Both the position numbers and the translations under genes were made by a program. From Thalassobius sp050633445 (GTDB lineage Bacteria > Pseudomonadota > Alphaproteobacteria > Rhodobacterales > Rhodobacteraceae), in NCBI GenBank assembly GCA_050633445.1, contig JBOEGN010000080.1:1-48096 (forward strand): a stretch of 48,096 nucleotides of DNA, given 5' to 3'. This document shows, in pieces, positions 24,365-32,681 of this stretch (position 1 is the first letter of the stretch; every line of letters starts with the position of its first letter). The notes under the pieces were generated by a model. The model ran no database searches. It saw nothing but the letters and a program-made list of their open reading frames with translations, and was not told the origin of the DNA.

Positions 24365-24452
24365 GAAAAAAAGCCGCGCTCCGAAAAGCGCGGCCAGTCT
24401 AACAGGGAGGAAGTCTGTCCCTGAGCCAGAGGACTCGAGCTCAGGGAGACGA
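24365..24452 (-). ncRNA. candidate small RNA on the minus strand
   Basis: Read on the minus strand, a hairpin CCCTGAGC (24446-24439)/GCTCAGGG (24426-24419) is followed by an open linker containing CTTCCTCCC and then by a classical terminator: GCCGCGCT (24394-24387) pairs with AGCGCGGC (24380-24373), then seven T. No minus-strand gene reaches this terminator. The two-hairpin layout with an exposed CCTCCC, able to pair with ribosome-binding sites, resembles alphaproteobacterial trans-acting small RNAs. The 5' end is a guess. It is divergent from the DUF853 gene. Confidence 0.5.
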
Positions 24453-24517
24453 ATTTCACTGTGGCAGAAAAGGGTTAAGAGTGTATTTTCATACCGAATG
24501 GTAAAAAGGGGCAGCCT

Positions 24518-26068
24518 ATGCAGGACCATATCTTTATCGGTGGCGGCGGAGAGAACTACGCCGAAAAGCAAGGGCTGAAGCTGAAATACGCCAACCGTCA
24601 CGGGCTGATCGCCGGCGCCACAGGAACAGGCAAAACCGTGACGTTGCAGATTATGGCCGAGGGGTTCTCGGCCGCTGGTGTCCCGGTGTTTTTGTCGGAT
24701 GTAAAGGGCGATCTGTCCGGCTTGGCCAAGGCTGGCAGCCCCGGTTTCAAACTGCATGATGCTTTTAGCGAGCGCGCAGGCAAGATCGGGTTTGATGACT
24801 ACGGCTATGCCTCTTTTCCGGTCACATTCTGGGACATGTTCGGCCAGCAGGGCCACCCGGTGCGTACCACCGTGGCCGAGATGGGGCCGCTGCTGCTGAG
24901 CCGACTGTTGGAGCTGTCCGAAGCCCAAGAAGGTATCCTGAATATTGCCTTCCGACTGGCGGATGAGCAGGGAATGGCGCTGCTGGACCTAAAGGATTTG
25001 CAGGCGCTGCTGGTCTGGCTGGGCGAAAACCGCAAGGATCTGAGCCTGCGCTATGGCAATATCTCGACTGCCTCAATCGGGGCCATTCAGCGCCGTTTGA
25101 TGGTGCTGGAAAACCAGGGCGCGACCAATCTGTTTGGCGAACCGGCGCTGGAGCTCTCCGATATCATGCGCACCGATGTGGACGGGCGTGGACGGATCAA
25201 CATTCTGGCCGCCGATAAACTGATGGCCGCGCCCCGGCTGTATGCGACCTTCCTTTTGTGGCTGCTGTCGGAGCTTTTTGAACAACTGCCCGAGGTTGGC
25301 GACCCGGACAAACCCAAGCTGGTGTTCTTCTTTGACGAGGCGCATTTGCTGTTCGAAGACGCTCCTAAAGCGTTGGTCGACAAGGTGGAACAAGTGGCCC
25401 GCTTGATCCGCTCCAAAGGGGTCGGTGTCTATTTCATCACGCAGAACCCGGCGGATGTGCCCGAGGATATTCTGGGCCAGCTGGGCAATCGGGTGCAACA
25501 CGCGCTGCGCGCTTTCACGGCCAAGGATCGCAAAGAATTGCGTATGGCGGCTGAAACCTATCGCGATAACCCGCGCTTTGACACCGAACAGGCCATCCGC
25601 GAGGTCGGTGTGGGCGAGGCTGTAACCTCGTTTCTGATGAAAAAGGGCGTGCCGGGCGTCGTCGAACGCACGCTGATCCGGCCTCCGTCCTCGCAATTGG
25701 GGCCGATTGATCCGTCCGAGCGGAAAGCCGTGGTTGATACATCGCCCATTGCTGGAAAATACGAAACGCTAAAGGATCGCCACTCGGCCTATGAAATTCT
25801 GGCGCAACGGGCGCAGGATGCTGCCCGCGCCGCAGAAGAATCCGAGCGAAAAGAAGAGGAAGCCGCCGCCGCCGAGCGCGAATTCAAAGCCGCGCGCCGC
25901 TATTCCGGCACACGGGTTACTCGGTCTACGTCAAAACCCCGCCGCAGCAATTCACGCGGTGACACGATTGGCGAAGCATTGGGCAAAGCATTGGTAAAAG
26001 AGCTGAAAGGCACCACCGGAAAACGCATCATCCGGGGAATCTTGGGCGGCTTGTTTAAGGGCCGTTAA
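24518..26068 (+). CDS. HerA-like ATPase, DUF853 family
   Basis: 516 residues. Walker A GATGTGKT near residue 33, Walker B LVFFFDEAHLLF near 270, and the arginine-finger region VYFITQNPADVPEDILGQLG identify an FtsK/HerA-type ATPase. The DUF853 (YjgR) family is widespread and uncharacterised. A charged, coiled-coil-like stretch (about 430-465, ERKEEEAAAAEREFKAARR) precedes a Gly-rich end. No nuclease such as NurA is adjacent, so a HerA-NurA repair pair or HerA-based defence module is not supported. It is a single gene closed by a terminator. Confidence 0.88.
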   Translation: MQDHIFIGGGGENYAEKQGLKLKYANRHGLIAGATGTGKTVTLQIMAEGFSAAGVPVFLSDVKGDLSGLAKAGSPGFKLHDAFSERAGKIGFDDYGYASFPVTFWDMFGQQGHPVRTTVAEMGPLLLSRLLELSEAQEGILNIAFRLADEQGMALLDLKDLQALLVWLGENRKDLSLRYGNISTASIGAIQRRLMVLENQGATNLFGEPALELSDIMRTDVDGRGRINILAADKLMAAPRLYATFLLWLLSELFEQLPEVGDPDKPKLVFFFDEAHLLFEDAPKALVDKVEQVARLIRSKGVGVYFITQNPADVPEDILGQLGNRVQHALRAFTAKDRKELRMAAETYRDNPRFDTEQAIREVGVGEAVTSFLMKKGVPGVVERTLIRPPSSQLGPIDPSERKAVVDTSPIAGKYETLKDRHSAYEILAQRAQDAARAAEESERKEEEAAAAEREFKAARRYSGTRVTRSTSKPRRSNSRGDTIGEALGKALVKELKGTTGKRIIRGILGGLFKGR

Positions 26069-26073
26069 CGAAG

Positions 26074-26097
26074 AAAGGCGCCATGATCGGCGCCTTT
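26074..26097. terminator. bidirectional terminator between DUF853 and livM
   Basis: AAAGGCGCC (26074-26082) and GGCGCCTTT (26089-26097) pair perfectly around a six-base loop between two converging genes. Confidence 0.75.
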
Positions 26098-26105
26098 CAT
26101 ATCTC

Positions 26106-27410
26106 TTATTTCTCGGGGATCAGCCCGCGAGGGCTGAACCTGAGCACCAACAGCAGCACCAGCCCCATTGTCAGCAACCGCATATGCGCTGCGCTGTCCA
26201 GTAAATGGTTCCGCAATCCGCTGTCCTCGGCCATGCCAGAGGTGATCAATTGCATCAAAGCCAGCCCCAAAGGCTCAACCTGAACCCACAGGAACCAGAT
26301 TAGGAACCCGCCCAGAACGGCGCCCAGGTTGTTGCCCGAGCCACCCACGATCACCATCACCCACACCAAAAAGGTAAAGCGGAGCGGTTGATAGGTGCCT
26401 GGCGTCAGCTGGCCGTCCAGCGTGGTCATCATTGCGCCGGCAATGCCGCAGATGGCCGAGCCGAGAATGAAGATTTGCAGGTGGCGTCGGGTGACATCTT
26501 TGCCCATCGCTTCGGCGGCAACCTCGTTATCGCGGATGGCGCGCATCATACGGCCCCAGGGCGAGTGCAGCGCGCGTTGCGACAGCCACAGGACCAGGAG
26601 CAAGACGATGGCAAACAGCACCCCATACAGCCCCTTGACCCACAGGGTCGAGGCCGTGGTAGCATCCAACCCCAACCCGGCGGCGCGCTCGACAAAGGCC
26701 GGAGTGTTTTGCAGATCAACCTCGTATGGAACGGGGCGGGGCAGGCCAATCACGTTTTTCACGCCACGGGCCAGCCAGTCCTCGTTTTTCATGACGGCGA
26801 TGATGATTTCGGCAATACCCAGCGTCGCAATCGCCAGATAGTCCGAGCGCAAGCCAAGCGCGGTTTTCCCGATGATCCAGGCGACCCCAGCGGCCAACAA
26901 GCCACCAACAGGCCAAGCCAGCAGGATCGGCAGACCCAAGCCGCCAATGTTGCCGGCGGAGGCGGGATTGATCGCCTCGACAGCGCCCACAGCCGGGTCA
27001 AAGATCGCGCGGTAAACAAAGAACCCAACGATCAGTACCGCCAACAGGGCGAACGTGCGGGCGACTCCGTTGGCCATGCGGGTGTATACAAGGATCGCCG
27101 CGACGACAGTTGCAGCCCCCAGGACCAGCGCCAAAAGGATGCGAAATCCACCAGCGCCCCAGGCCTCGGGGATCGGATCGGAGCTGACCAGAACGGTTGC
27201 CAGCCCACCCAGCGCCACAAACCCCATGATACCAACATTGAAAAGCCCGGCAAAACCCCATTGCAGGTTCACGCCCAAGGCCATGATCGCGCTGATCAGA
27301 CCCATGTTCAGGATCAACAGGGCCGAGTTCCAGCTTTGCACAAAACCAGTGGCAACAATCAGCAGGCCGACGATGGCAAACAGCCCGATTTTCTTTGCTG
27401 TATCGCTCAT
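26106..27410 (-). CDS. livM: branched-chain amino acid ABC transporter permease LivM
   Basis: 434 residues with about ten membrane segments and the LivM pattern (MGLISAIMALGVNLQWGFAG near the start; RNHLLDSAAHMRLLTMGLVL near the end). It starts at 27410, overlapping the livH stop by four bases (ATGA), and is last in the minus-strand order livJ-G-F-H-M. It pairs with LivH to form the membrane channel for branched-chain or other amino acids or amides. The C-terminal RFSPRGLIPEK is the usual cytoplasmic tail. Confidence 0.9.
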   Translation of the reverse strand: MSDTAKKIGLFAIVGLLIVATGFVQSWNSALLILNMGLISAIMALGVNLQWGFAGLFNVGIMGFVALGGLATVLVSSDPIPEAWGAGGFRILLALVLGAATVVAAILVYTRMANGVARTFALLAVLIVGFFVYRAIFDPAVGAVEAINPASAGNIGGLGLPILLAWPVGGLLAAGVAWIIGKTALGLRSDYLAIATLGIAEIIIAVMKNEDWLARGVKNVIGLPRPVPYEVDLQNTPAFVERAAGLGLDATTASTLWVKGLYGVLFAIVLLLVLWLSQRALHSPWGRMMRAIRDNEVAAEAMGKDVTRRHLQIFILGSAICGIAGAMMTTLDGQLTPGTYQPLRFTFLVWVMVIVGGSGNNLGAVLGGFLIWFLWVQVEPLGLALMQLITSGMAEDSGLRNHLLDSAAHMRLLTMGLVLLLVLRFSPRGLIPEK

Positions 27411-28420
27411 ACCGATTTCCCCTTGAACAGGCCGGTGGGTTTGAACAGCAGCACGACCACCAGGATCGCAAAGCTGACCGCGAATTTATAGTCGGTGGAC
27501 AAGAGCTGCACCAACGAGGACGGCTCGAGGTTTTCGGGCAGCAGATAGACCAGCACCTTTTTCCAGGCATAGGTGATCGTCACCTCGGAGAACGCGATGA
27601 CAAACCCACCCGCAATGGCACCCAATGGACTGCCCAGGCCTCCAACGATGGCAGATGCAAAGATCGGCAGCAGGAGTTGGAAATAGGTGAACGGTTTGAA
27701 AGACTTATCCAAGCCATACAGCGTACCGGCCACAGTCGCCAGGGCCGCCACGATCAGCCATGTGATCATCACCACACGCTCGGGATTGATGCCCGACAGC
27801 AGCGCCAGGTCCTCGTTATCCGAATAGGCGCGCATGGATTTTCCGGTGCGCGTGCGGTTCAGGAACCAGAACAACAGCGCCACCACGATCACGGCGGTGA
27901 TAACAGTCAGCCCCTGGGTGGTTTTCAGCGCCAACCCTTCGCGCAGGCCCGTCATCTGCTTGAATTCACGCGCTGTGATGATAAAGCGCTCTCCGTCCGC
28001 GAACCGCTGTTCATTTGGCCCGATGATAAAGCGCACGACCGAGTTCATGATGAACATCACGCCCATCGAAACGATCACCAGGATCACCGGTTTGGCTTTT
28101 TGTTCACGATAGAACCGGTACACAAGCCGGTCCGTGCCCAACACCAACAGCGCACAGCCCGCGATCCCAAAGGGCAGGGCCAGCAACGCCGTCGGTAGCG
28201 GCCCAAGACTGATCCCCCAGCTTTGAAACACCCAAGTGACCAGCACAACAACCATGGCGCCAAAGGCCATCGTGTCGCCATGCGCAAAGTTTGAAAAGCG
28301 CAGGATGCCATAGATCAAGGTCACCCCCAGCGCTCCGATCGCCAGTTGCGATCCATAGGCGATGGCGGGCACCAACACGAAATTCGACAGCGCAACGATT
28401 GCGTTTAGAAAATCGATCAT
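27407..28420 (-). CDS. livH: branched-chain amino acid ABC transporter permease LivH
   Basis: 337 residues, about eight hydrophobic segments. GVTLIYGILRFSNFAHGDTM is the strongly conserved first block of LivH and GLGSPLGAIAGGFVIAFSEV the conserved late block. The start at 28420 (MIDFLNAIVAL) follows the livF stop by six bases, and the end overlaps livM. It forms the transport channel with LivM. Confidence 0.9.
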   Translation of the reverse strand: MIDFLNAIVALSNFVLVPAIAYGSQLAIGALGVTLIYGILRFSNFAHGDTMAFGAMVVVLVTWVFQSWGISLGPLPTALLALPFGIAGCALLVLGTDRLVYRFYREQKAKPVILVIVSMGVMFIMNSVVRFIIGPNEQRFADGERFIITAREFKQMTGLREGLALKTTQGLTVITAVIVVALLFWFLNRTRTGKSMRAYSDNEDLALLSGINPERVVMITWLIVAALATVAGTLYGLDKSFKPFTYFQLLLPIFASAIVGGLGSPLGAIAGGFVIAFSEVTITYAWKKVLVYLLPENLEPSSLVQLLSTDYKFAVSFAILVVVLLFKPTGLFKGKSV

Positions 28421-28426
28421 TTTGCC

Positions 28427-29254
28427 TTATCCCCCCAGGAAACTCTGCCGAACTTCAGGGTCCGCCAGAAGTTCCTTGCCTGTTCCGGTATGAGCGTTCG
28501 CCCCTTGCACCAGAACATAGCCGCGATCGGCGATCTCCAGCGCTTGTCGCGCATTCTGTTCCACCATCAAGATGGAAATCCCCGTTCGCGCCACTTCGAT
28601 GATGCGGTCAAACAGCTCGTCCATAACAATGGGGGACACGCCGGCCGTTGGTTCGTCCAGCAGCAGGACCTTTGGCTGGGTCATCAAAGCCCGCCCAACA
28701 GCCACCTGCTGACGCTGCCCACCAGACAATTCCCCAGCGGGCTGTCGGCGCTTGTCCTTCAGGATCGGAAACAGCTCAAAAACCTGCTCCATCGTCTGCA
28801 AATAATCATCCGTACGAATGAACGCACCCATCTCCAGATTTTCCTGAACAGTCATCGAGGTAAAGATATTCTGCGTCTGCGGCACAAAGCCCATCCCCTG
28901 AACCACGCGGTCCTGAGGGCTAAGCCCTGTAATATCCACGCCATCCAACCGAACCGAGCCGCGCCGCAAGTTCAGCATCCCAAAGGTGGCCTTCATCGCC
29001 GTCGATTTACCCGCGCCGTTGGGGCCAACGATCACGGCGATCTGCCCCTTGTTCACCGCAATGGTGCAATCATGCAGAATATCGGGGCCGGTTTTGCCAT
29101 AGCCCCCGGTCATACTATCCCCGATCAAAAAGGCCTCATCTGTCCGAACTGACGCCCCCGTCCCCGGAGCCGCCTGCAAAGTCCCAACCCCTTGCGGATT
29201 GGTGATCGAGGCGTCCTTATTCCCATGATCGTCTTGATAAGGGGTTCCGGTCAT
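28427..29254 (-). CDS. livF: branched-chain amino acid ABC transporter ATP-binding protein LivF
   Basis: 275 residues from ATG 29254, with AAAGGG about eight bases upstream. The frame stays open to 29314 but that part is a translated intergenic repeat. Walker A GPNGAGKST, signature LSGGQRQQ and Walker B VLLLDEPTAGVSP are all present, and MVEQNARQALEIAD is typical of LivF. Residues 1-40 (DDHGNKDASITNPQG and onward) are an unusual polar extension before the ABC core; the true start could be a later one. Confidence 0.88.
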   Translation of the reverse strand: MTGTPYQDDHGNKDASITNPQGVGTLQAAPGTGASVRTDEAFLIGDSMTGGYGKTGPDILHDCTIAVNKGQIAVIVGPNGAGKSTAMKATFGMLNLRRGSVRLDGVDITGLSPQDRVVQGMGFVPQTQNIFTSMTVQENLEMGAFIRTDDYLQTMEQVFELFPILKDKRRQPAGELSGGQRQQVAVGRALMTQPKVLLLDEPTAGVSPIVMDELFDRIIEVARTGISILMVEQNARQALEIADRGYVLVQGANAHTGTGKELLADPEVRQSFLGG

Positions 29255-29267
29255 ACGCACGCCCTTT

Positions 29268-29310
29268 CTTCTTTTTGCAAATATCCCGGGGTCTGGGGCA
29301 GCGCCCCAGT
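29268..29310. repeat. Roseobacter-type intergenic palindrome
   Basis: GCAAATATCCCGGGG followed by the hairpin CTGGGGC-agc-GCCCCAG (29293-29309) sits in the 85-bp spacer between livG and livF. I recall near-identical elements scattered between genes in Roseobacter-group genomes. It may stabilise or process the message. Confidence 0.55.
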
Positions 29311-29339
29311 CCATCCCGTCAAACTGGCGCCAACATTGC

Positions 29340-30122
29340 TCATGCGCCCACCTTGTCTTTGTTCTTCAGGCCCGTGCCCAGATAGGCCTCGATTACCTGG
29401 TCATTGGCTTTGATCTCGGCCAGGGTGCCCTCGGCCAGAACTTTACCTTCGGCCATGCAGATCACCGGATTGCAAATCTTGTCGATGAAATCCATGTCAT
29501 GTTCGATTACGACAAATGTATAGCCTCGTTCGGCATTTAGCTGCTTGATCGCATCGGCAATTGTATAGAGCAGAGTGCGGTTCACACCCGCGCCAACCTC
29601 GTCCAGGAACACGATTTTGGCGTCCACCATCATGGTGCGGCCCAGTTCCAGCAGCTTTTTCTGACCGCCCGAAACTTCGCCCGCCTTCAGGTCGGCAATG
29701 TGTTCGATGGTCAGGAATTCCAGCACCTCATCGGCTTTGGCGCGCAGCGCGCGTTCCTCGTTGGCGATGCGTTTGCGGCCAAACCAGGTGTTCCATAACG
29801 TTTCGCCGGACTGATCGCCCGGAACCATCATCAGGTTTTCCCGGCAAGTCATCGAGCCGAACTCATGCGCGATCTGAAACGTGCGCAGCAGGCCCTTGTG
29901 GAACAATTCATGGGGCGGCAGACCTGTAATGTCCTCGCCATCCATTTTTACGCGTCCGCTGGTAGGTGGCAAAACACCGGCGATGACATTGAACAGCGTG
30001 GTTTTCCCCGCGCCATTCGGTCCGATCAATCCGGTGATCGAGCCGGTTTCAATAGTCAGTGAGGCTCCGTCTACGGCACGGAACCCGCCAAAGTGCTTAT
30101 GAAGGTCCTCAACGACAATCAT
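29340..30122 (-). CDS. livG: branched-chain amino acid ABC transporter ATP-binding protein LivG
   Basis: 260 residues if started at ATG 30122, which has a GGGG ribosome site seven bases upstream; an ATG at 30128 adds two residues but would overlap that site. Walker A GPNGAGKTT, signature VSGGQKKLLE and Walker B IVFLDEVGAGVN (the usual DEP is DEV here) are visible. The C-terminal MAEGKVLAEGTLAEI and VIEAYLG are typical of LivG. It forms the nucleotide-binding dimer with LivF. Confidence 0.88.
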   Translation of the reverse strand: MIVVEDLHKHFGGFRAVDGASLTIETGSITGLIGPNGAGKTTLFNVIAGVLPPTSGRVKMDGEDITGLPPHELFHKGLLRTFQIAHEFGSMTCRENLMMVPGDQSGETLWNTWFGRKRIANEERALRAKADEVLEFLTIEHIADLKAGEVSGGQKKLLELGRTMMVDAKIVFLDEVGAGVNRTLLYTIADAIKQLNAERGYTFVVIEHDMDFIDKICNPVICMAEGKVLAEGTLAEIKANDQVIEAYLGTGLKNKDKVGA

Positions 30123-30170
30123 AGGCATCCCCCGTCTATATGCGCTTTTTTTGCGCTGTTATTTTGAAAC

Positions 30171-30191
30171 AGCCCGGCACAAGGCCGGGCT
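30171..30191 (-). terminator. hairpin between livJ and livG
   Basis: AGCCCGGC (30171-30178) and GCCGGGCT (30184-30191) pair perfectly around five bases. On the minus strand it is followed only by GTTTCAAAAT, so it is probably a partial terminator that keeps binding-protein mRNA in excess of the membrane and ATPase genes. Confidence 0.65.
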
Positions 30192-30213
30192 GCTTGATCG
30201 TGTTAGCTGTGGT

Positions 30214-31413
30214 TTAGCGGTATTTCACAGTGGTCAGCTTGCCACCTTTGACTTCCAGCTGGCGATAGCTGCCGGACGCTTCGCCGGGGCCGATCAGTTC
30301 AACCGCGGTCGCACCGACATAGTCGATCTCACCACCACCAGCGATGATGTCCAGGGCTTTGCCCAGCTCACCAGGATAGATCTTTTCGCCGGGCGCATTG
30401 GCCACGTCCATGATCTTGGCCTTATAGTCGCCTGCTTCGGTCGAGCCAGCGGCCTGCATGGCCAGCATCAGCAGCGCGGCTGCGTCATAGCTTTCGCCGA
30501 CATAGGGGCCATCACCGCCTTCAATGTTCGCAGCAGCGATCATTTCGGCCATCATGCTGGCGCCTTCGCTTTGCGTGCCAGGAACCGTGCCGACCGAGCC
30601 GTCGATTTCATCACCAAAGGCATCTTCCAGTGCGGAGCCGATCATGCCATCGGGCAGAACGAACATGTCAAACGCACCGGTGTCCAGCGAGGCGCGGATC
30701 ATGCCAGGGCCACCTTGGTCAACATAGCCTGCAACCACCAGCGCGTCCCCACCAGCCGAGGCCAGTGCGCCGACTTCGGCGGAATAGTCTGCCTTGCCGT
30801 CTTCGTGGGCGGCGGTCGCAGTCACTTCACCACCAACAGCTTTGAACGAAGCGGCGATGGCGTCGGCCAGGCCCTTACCATAGTCGTTGTTGGTATAGGT
30901 GATGGCGGCGGATTTGATGCCGGCTTCGATCATCACATCGGCCACAACCTGACCCTGACGCGCATCCGACGGCGAGGTGCGGAAAAACAGGCCATTGTCT
31001 TCGGCCGAGGTCAGCGCAGGCGATGTCGCCGAAGGCGAGATCATCACGATCCCATTGGGCACGGCCACATTGGCCAGAACCGCGCCGGTCACACCGGAAC
31101 AGTCAGCGCCCATGATGCCTTTGACACCATCCGAGGTGATCAGACGTTCAGCACCAGCGGTGGCAGCACCGGCATCCACACAGGTCGAGTCTGCCCGAAC
31201 GGGGGTCACTTTCGCGCCACCCATCAGCTTGCCGCTTGCTGTGACTTCGCTCATTGCCAATTCAGCACCCGCAGCCATCGCCGGGGTCAGCGATTCAATC
31301 GGGCCGGTAAAGCCCAGAATGACGCCTAGTTTCACTTCGTTGCCGTGGCCACCCGCCACGGCAGCACCAGCCATCAACGCGGTTGCGGCGGTCGCCATAA
31401 GAATTTTTTTCAT
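30214..31413 (-). CDS. branched-chain amino acid ABC transporter binding protein LivJ-like
   Basis: 399 residues with a Sec signal (MKKILMATAATALMAGAAVA). The mature protein has the two-lobe Peripla_BP_6 pattern: KLGVILGFTGPIESL, GADCSGVTGAVLANVAVPNG, TYTNNDYGKGLADAIAASF and VAGYVDQGGPGMIRASLD. It captures the ligand for LivGFHM. Ligand range in this family includes branched-chain amino acids, amides and urea, so specificity is not fixed by sequence here. It is the first gene of the minus-strand operon; its promoter lies in the 170-bp spacer shared with the PQQ dehydrogenase gene. Confidence 0.88.
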   Translation of the reverse strand: MKKILMATAATALMAGAAVAGGHGNEVKLGVILGFTGPIESLTPAMAAGAELAMSEVTASGKLMGGAKVTPVRADSTCVDAGAATAGAERLITSDGVKGIMGADCSGVTGAVLANVAVPNGIVMISPSATSPALTSAEDNGLFFRTSPSDARQGQVVADVMIEAGIKSAAITYTNNDYGKGLADAIAASFKAVGGEVTATAAHEDGKADYSAEVGALASAGGDALVVAGYVDQGGPGMIRASLDTGAFDMFVLPDGMIGSALEDAFGDEIDGSVGTVPGTQSEGASMMAEMIAAANIEGGDGPYVGESYDAAALLMLAMQAAGSTEAGDYKAKIMDVANAPGEKIYPGELGKALDIIAGGGEIDYVGATAVELIGPGEASGSYRQLEVKGGKLTTVKYR

Positions 31414-31583
31414 GATTTACTCCCAAGTTGGAACAAAGGTCCGAATAAGAGCCTAGCGCTCGGTCTTGGAAAAGAAAAGATTCTTTCGCGAGGGATTTTT
31501 TGGGGAATGACAACAAGGTGCCTCGAAATTTTGACCGGGTGGTCTAGGTGGTAAACTGCCTTGAAAATGGGGGAAAATCGACC

Positions 31584-32681
31584 ATGTTACGTTCAATTGC
31601 GACCTCGATTGTGTTTGGTACCTGCATTCTGTTGATGGGTGTCGTGGCGTCACCCGGATGGGCGCAGGTGAAGGCTCAGAAAGTGGCGGAGGGGTTTTTT
31701 GTCCCCTGGAGCCTGGCATTCCTGCCGGACGGGGCGATTCTGGTGACGGATCGCGAGGTGGAACTTTGGAGAGTCGACCGTGACGGCTCGAAAACGCCCA
31801 TCTCTGGTTTGCCCAAGATCGTCGCCGATGGGCAGGGTGGTTTGTTGGACATACTGGTCCCGCAAAATTTCGCCCGCACGCGCGAGGTGTTCCTGAGCTA
31901 TTCCATCAAACAGGGGCGCGGCAGCGGAACGGCTATGGCACGCGCGCGGCTCTCCCCGGACGGAAAATCGCTGGAGGATGTGACGCAGATTTTCCAGATG
32001 ACCCCCGGCAGTAAAGGTGGGCGTCATTTCGGGGGGCGGATCGTCGAGGCGCGGGATGGTTCGCTGTTTCTGACAATCGGAGAGCGCGGGGACAGGCCCT
32101 CGGCGCAGGATCTGGTACGACACAATGGCAGTGTGGTGCGGATCCATCGCGATGGCTCGGTGCCGACGGACAATCCGTTTGTTGATCAACAGGGCGTCGC
32201 ACCTGAGATTTGGACCCTTGGCCATCGCAATCCGCAAGGCGCGGCGTTGGACAAGGCCGGACAGCTGTGGGTCACGGAACATGGCGCGCGCGGCGGGGAC
32301 GAGGTTAACCGCGTGCGCAAAGGCAAAAACTATGGTTGGCCGATCATCGCCTATGGTCGCCACTATACCGGGTTCAAAATCGGTGAAGGCACGGCGAAAC
32401 CAGGATTGGAACAGCCCGAGATGTATTGGGATCCGTCCATCGCGCCCTCTGGTTTGACGTTTTACCAAGGCGATCTATTCCCCGACTGGCGGGGCGATGC
32501 CTTTGTTGGGTCACTGAAATTCGACTATATCGCGCGGCTGTCAGGCGCCCCTTTGCAAGAAGTCGAACAGATCAAACTGCCGGAATCTCTGCGCGTCCGT
32601 GATGTCCGTACGGGACCGGATGGCGCGATCTGGTTTCTAAGCGAGGGGCAGGGCGCGCTGTACCGTCTAATCCCTGACTAG
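31584..32681 (+). CDS. PQQ-dependent sugar dehydrogenase (YliI/Asd type)
   Basis: 365 residues from ATG 31584, after GGGGGA; a signal peptide (MLRSIATSIVFGTCILLMGV, cut after GWAQ) exports it. The six-bladed propeller of soluble aldose sugar dehydrogenases is recognisable from GGRHFGGRI with the catalytic histidine, LFLTIGERGD for calcium, LGHRNPQGAALD, and LWVTEHGARGGDEVN followed by KGKNYGWPI for PQQ. It oxidises aldoses to lactones in the periplasm and needs PQQ from elsewhere. The last four bases overlap the convergent regulator gene. Confidence 0.9.
   Translation: MLRSIATSIVFGTCILLMGVVASPGWAQVKAQKVAEGFFVPWSLAFLPDGAILVTDREVELWRVDRDGSKTPISGLPKIVADGQGGLLDILVPQNFARTREVFLSYSIKQGRGSGTAMARARLSPDGKSLEDVTQIFQMTPGSKGGRHFGGRIVEARDGSLFLTIGERGDRPSAQDLVRHNGSVVRIHRDGSVPTDNPFVDQQGVAPEIWTLGHRNPQGAALDKAGQLWVTEHGARGGDEVNRVRKGKNYGWPIIAYGRHYTGFKIGEGTAKPGLEQPEMYWDPSIAPSGLTFYQGDLFPDWRGDAFVGSLKFDYIARLSGAPLQEVEQIKLPESLRVRDVRTGPDGAIWFLSEGQGALYRLIPD

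Noticed and set aside
24148..24459. Small minus-strand protein of 103 residues
   Set aside because: It runs through two strong terminator hairpins and its residues show no protein-like pattern; structured RNA explains the region better.
24518..26068. HerA-based phage defence system (HerA with a nuclease or Sir2 partner)
   Set aside because: The gene is a solitary DUF853 ATPase closed by a terminator, with no nuclease, Sir2 or DUF4297 gene next to it.
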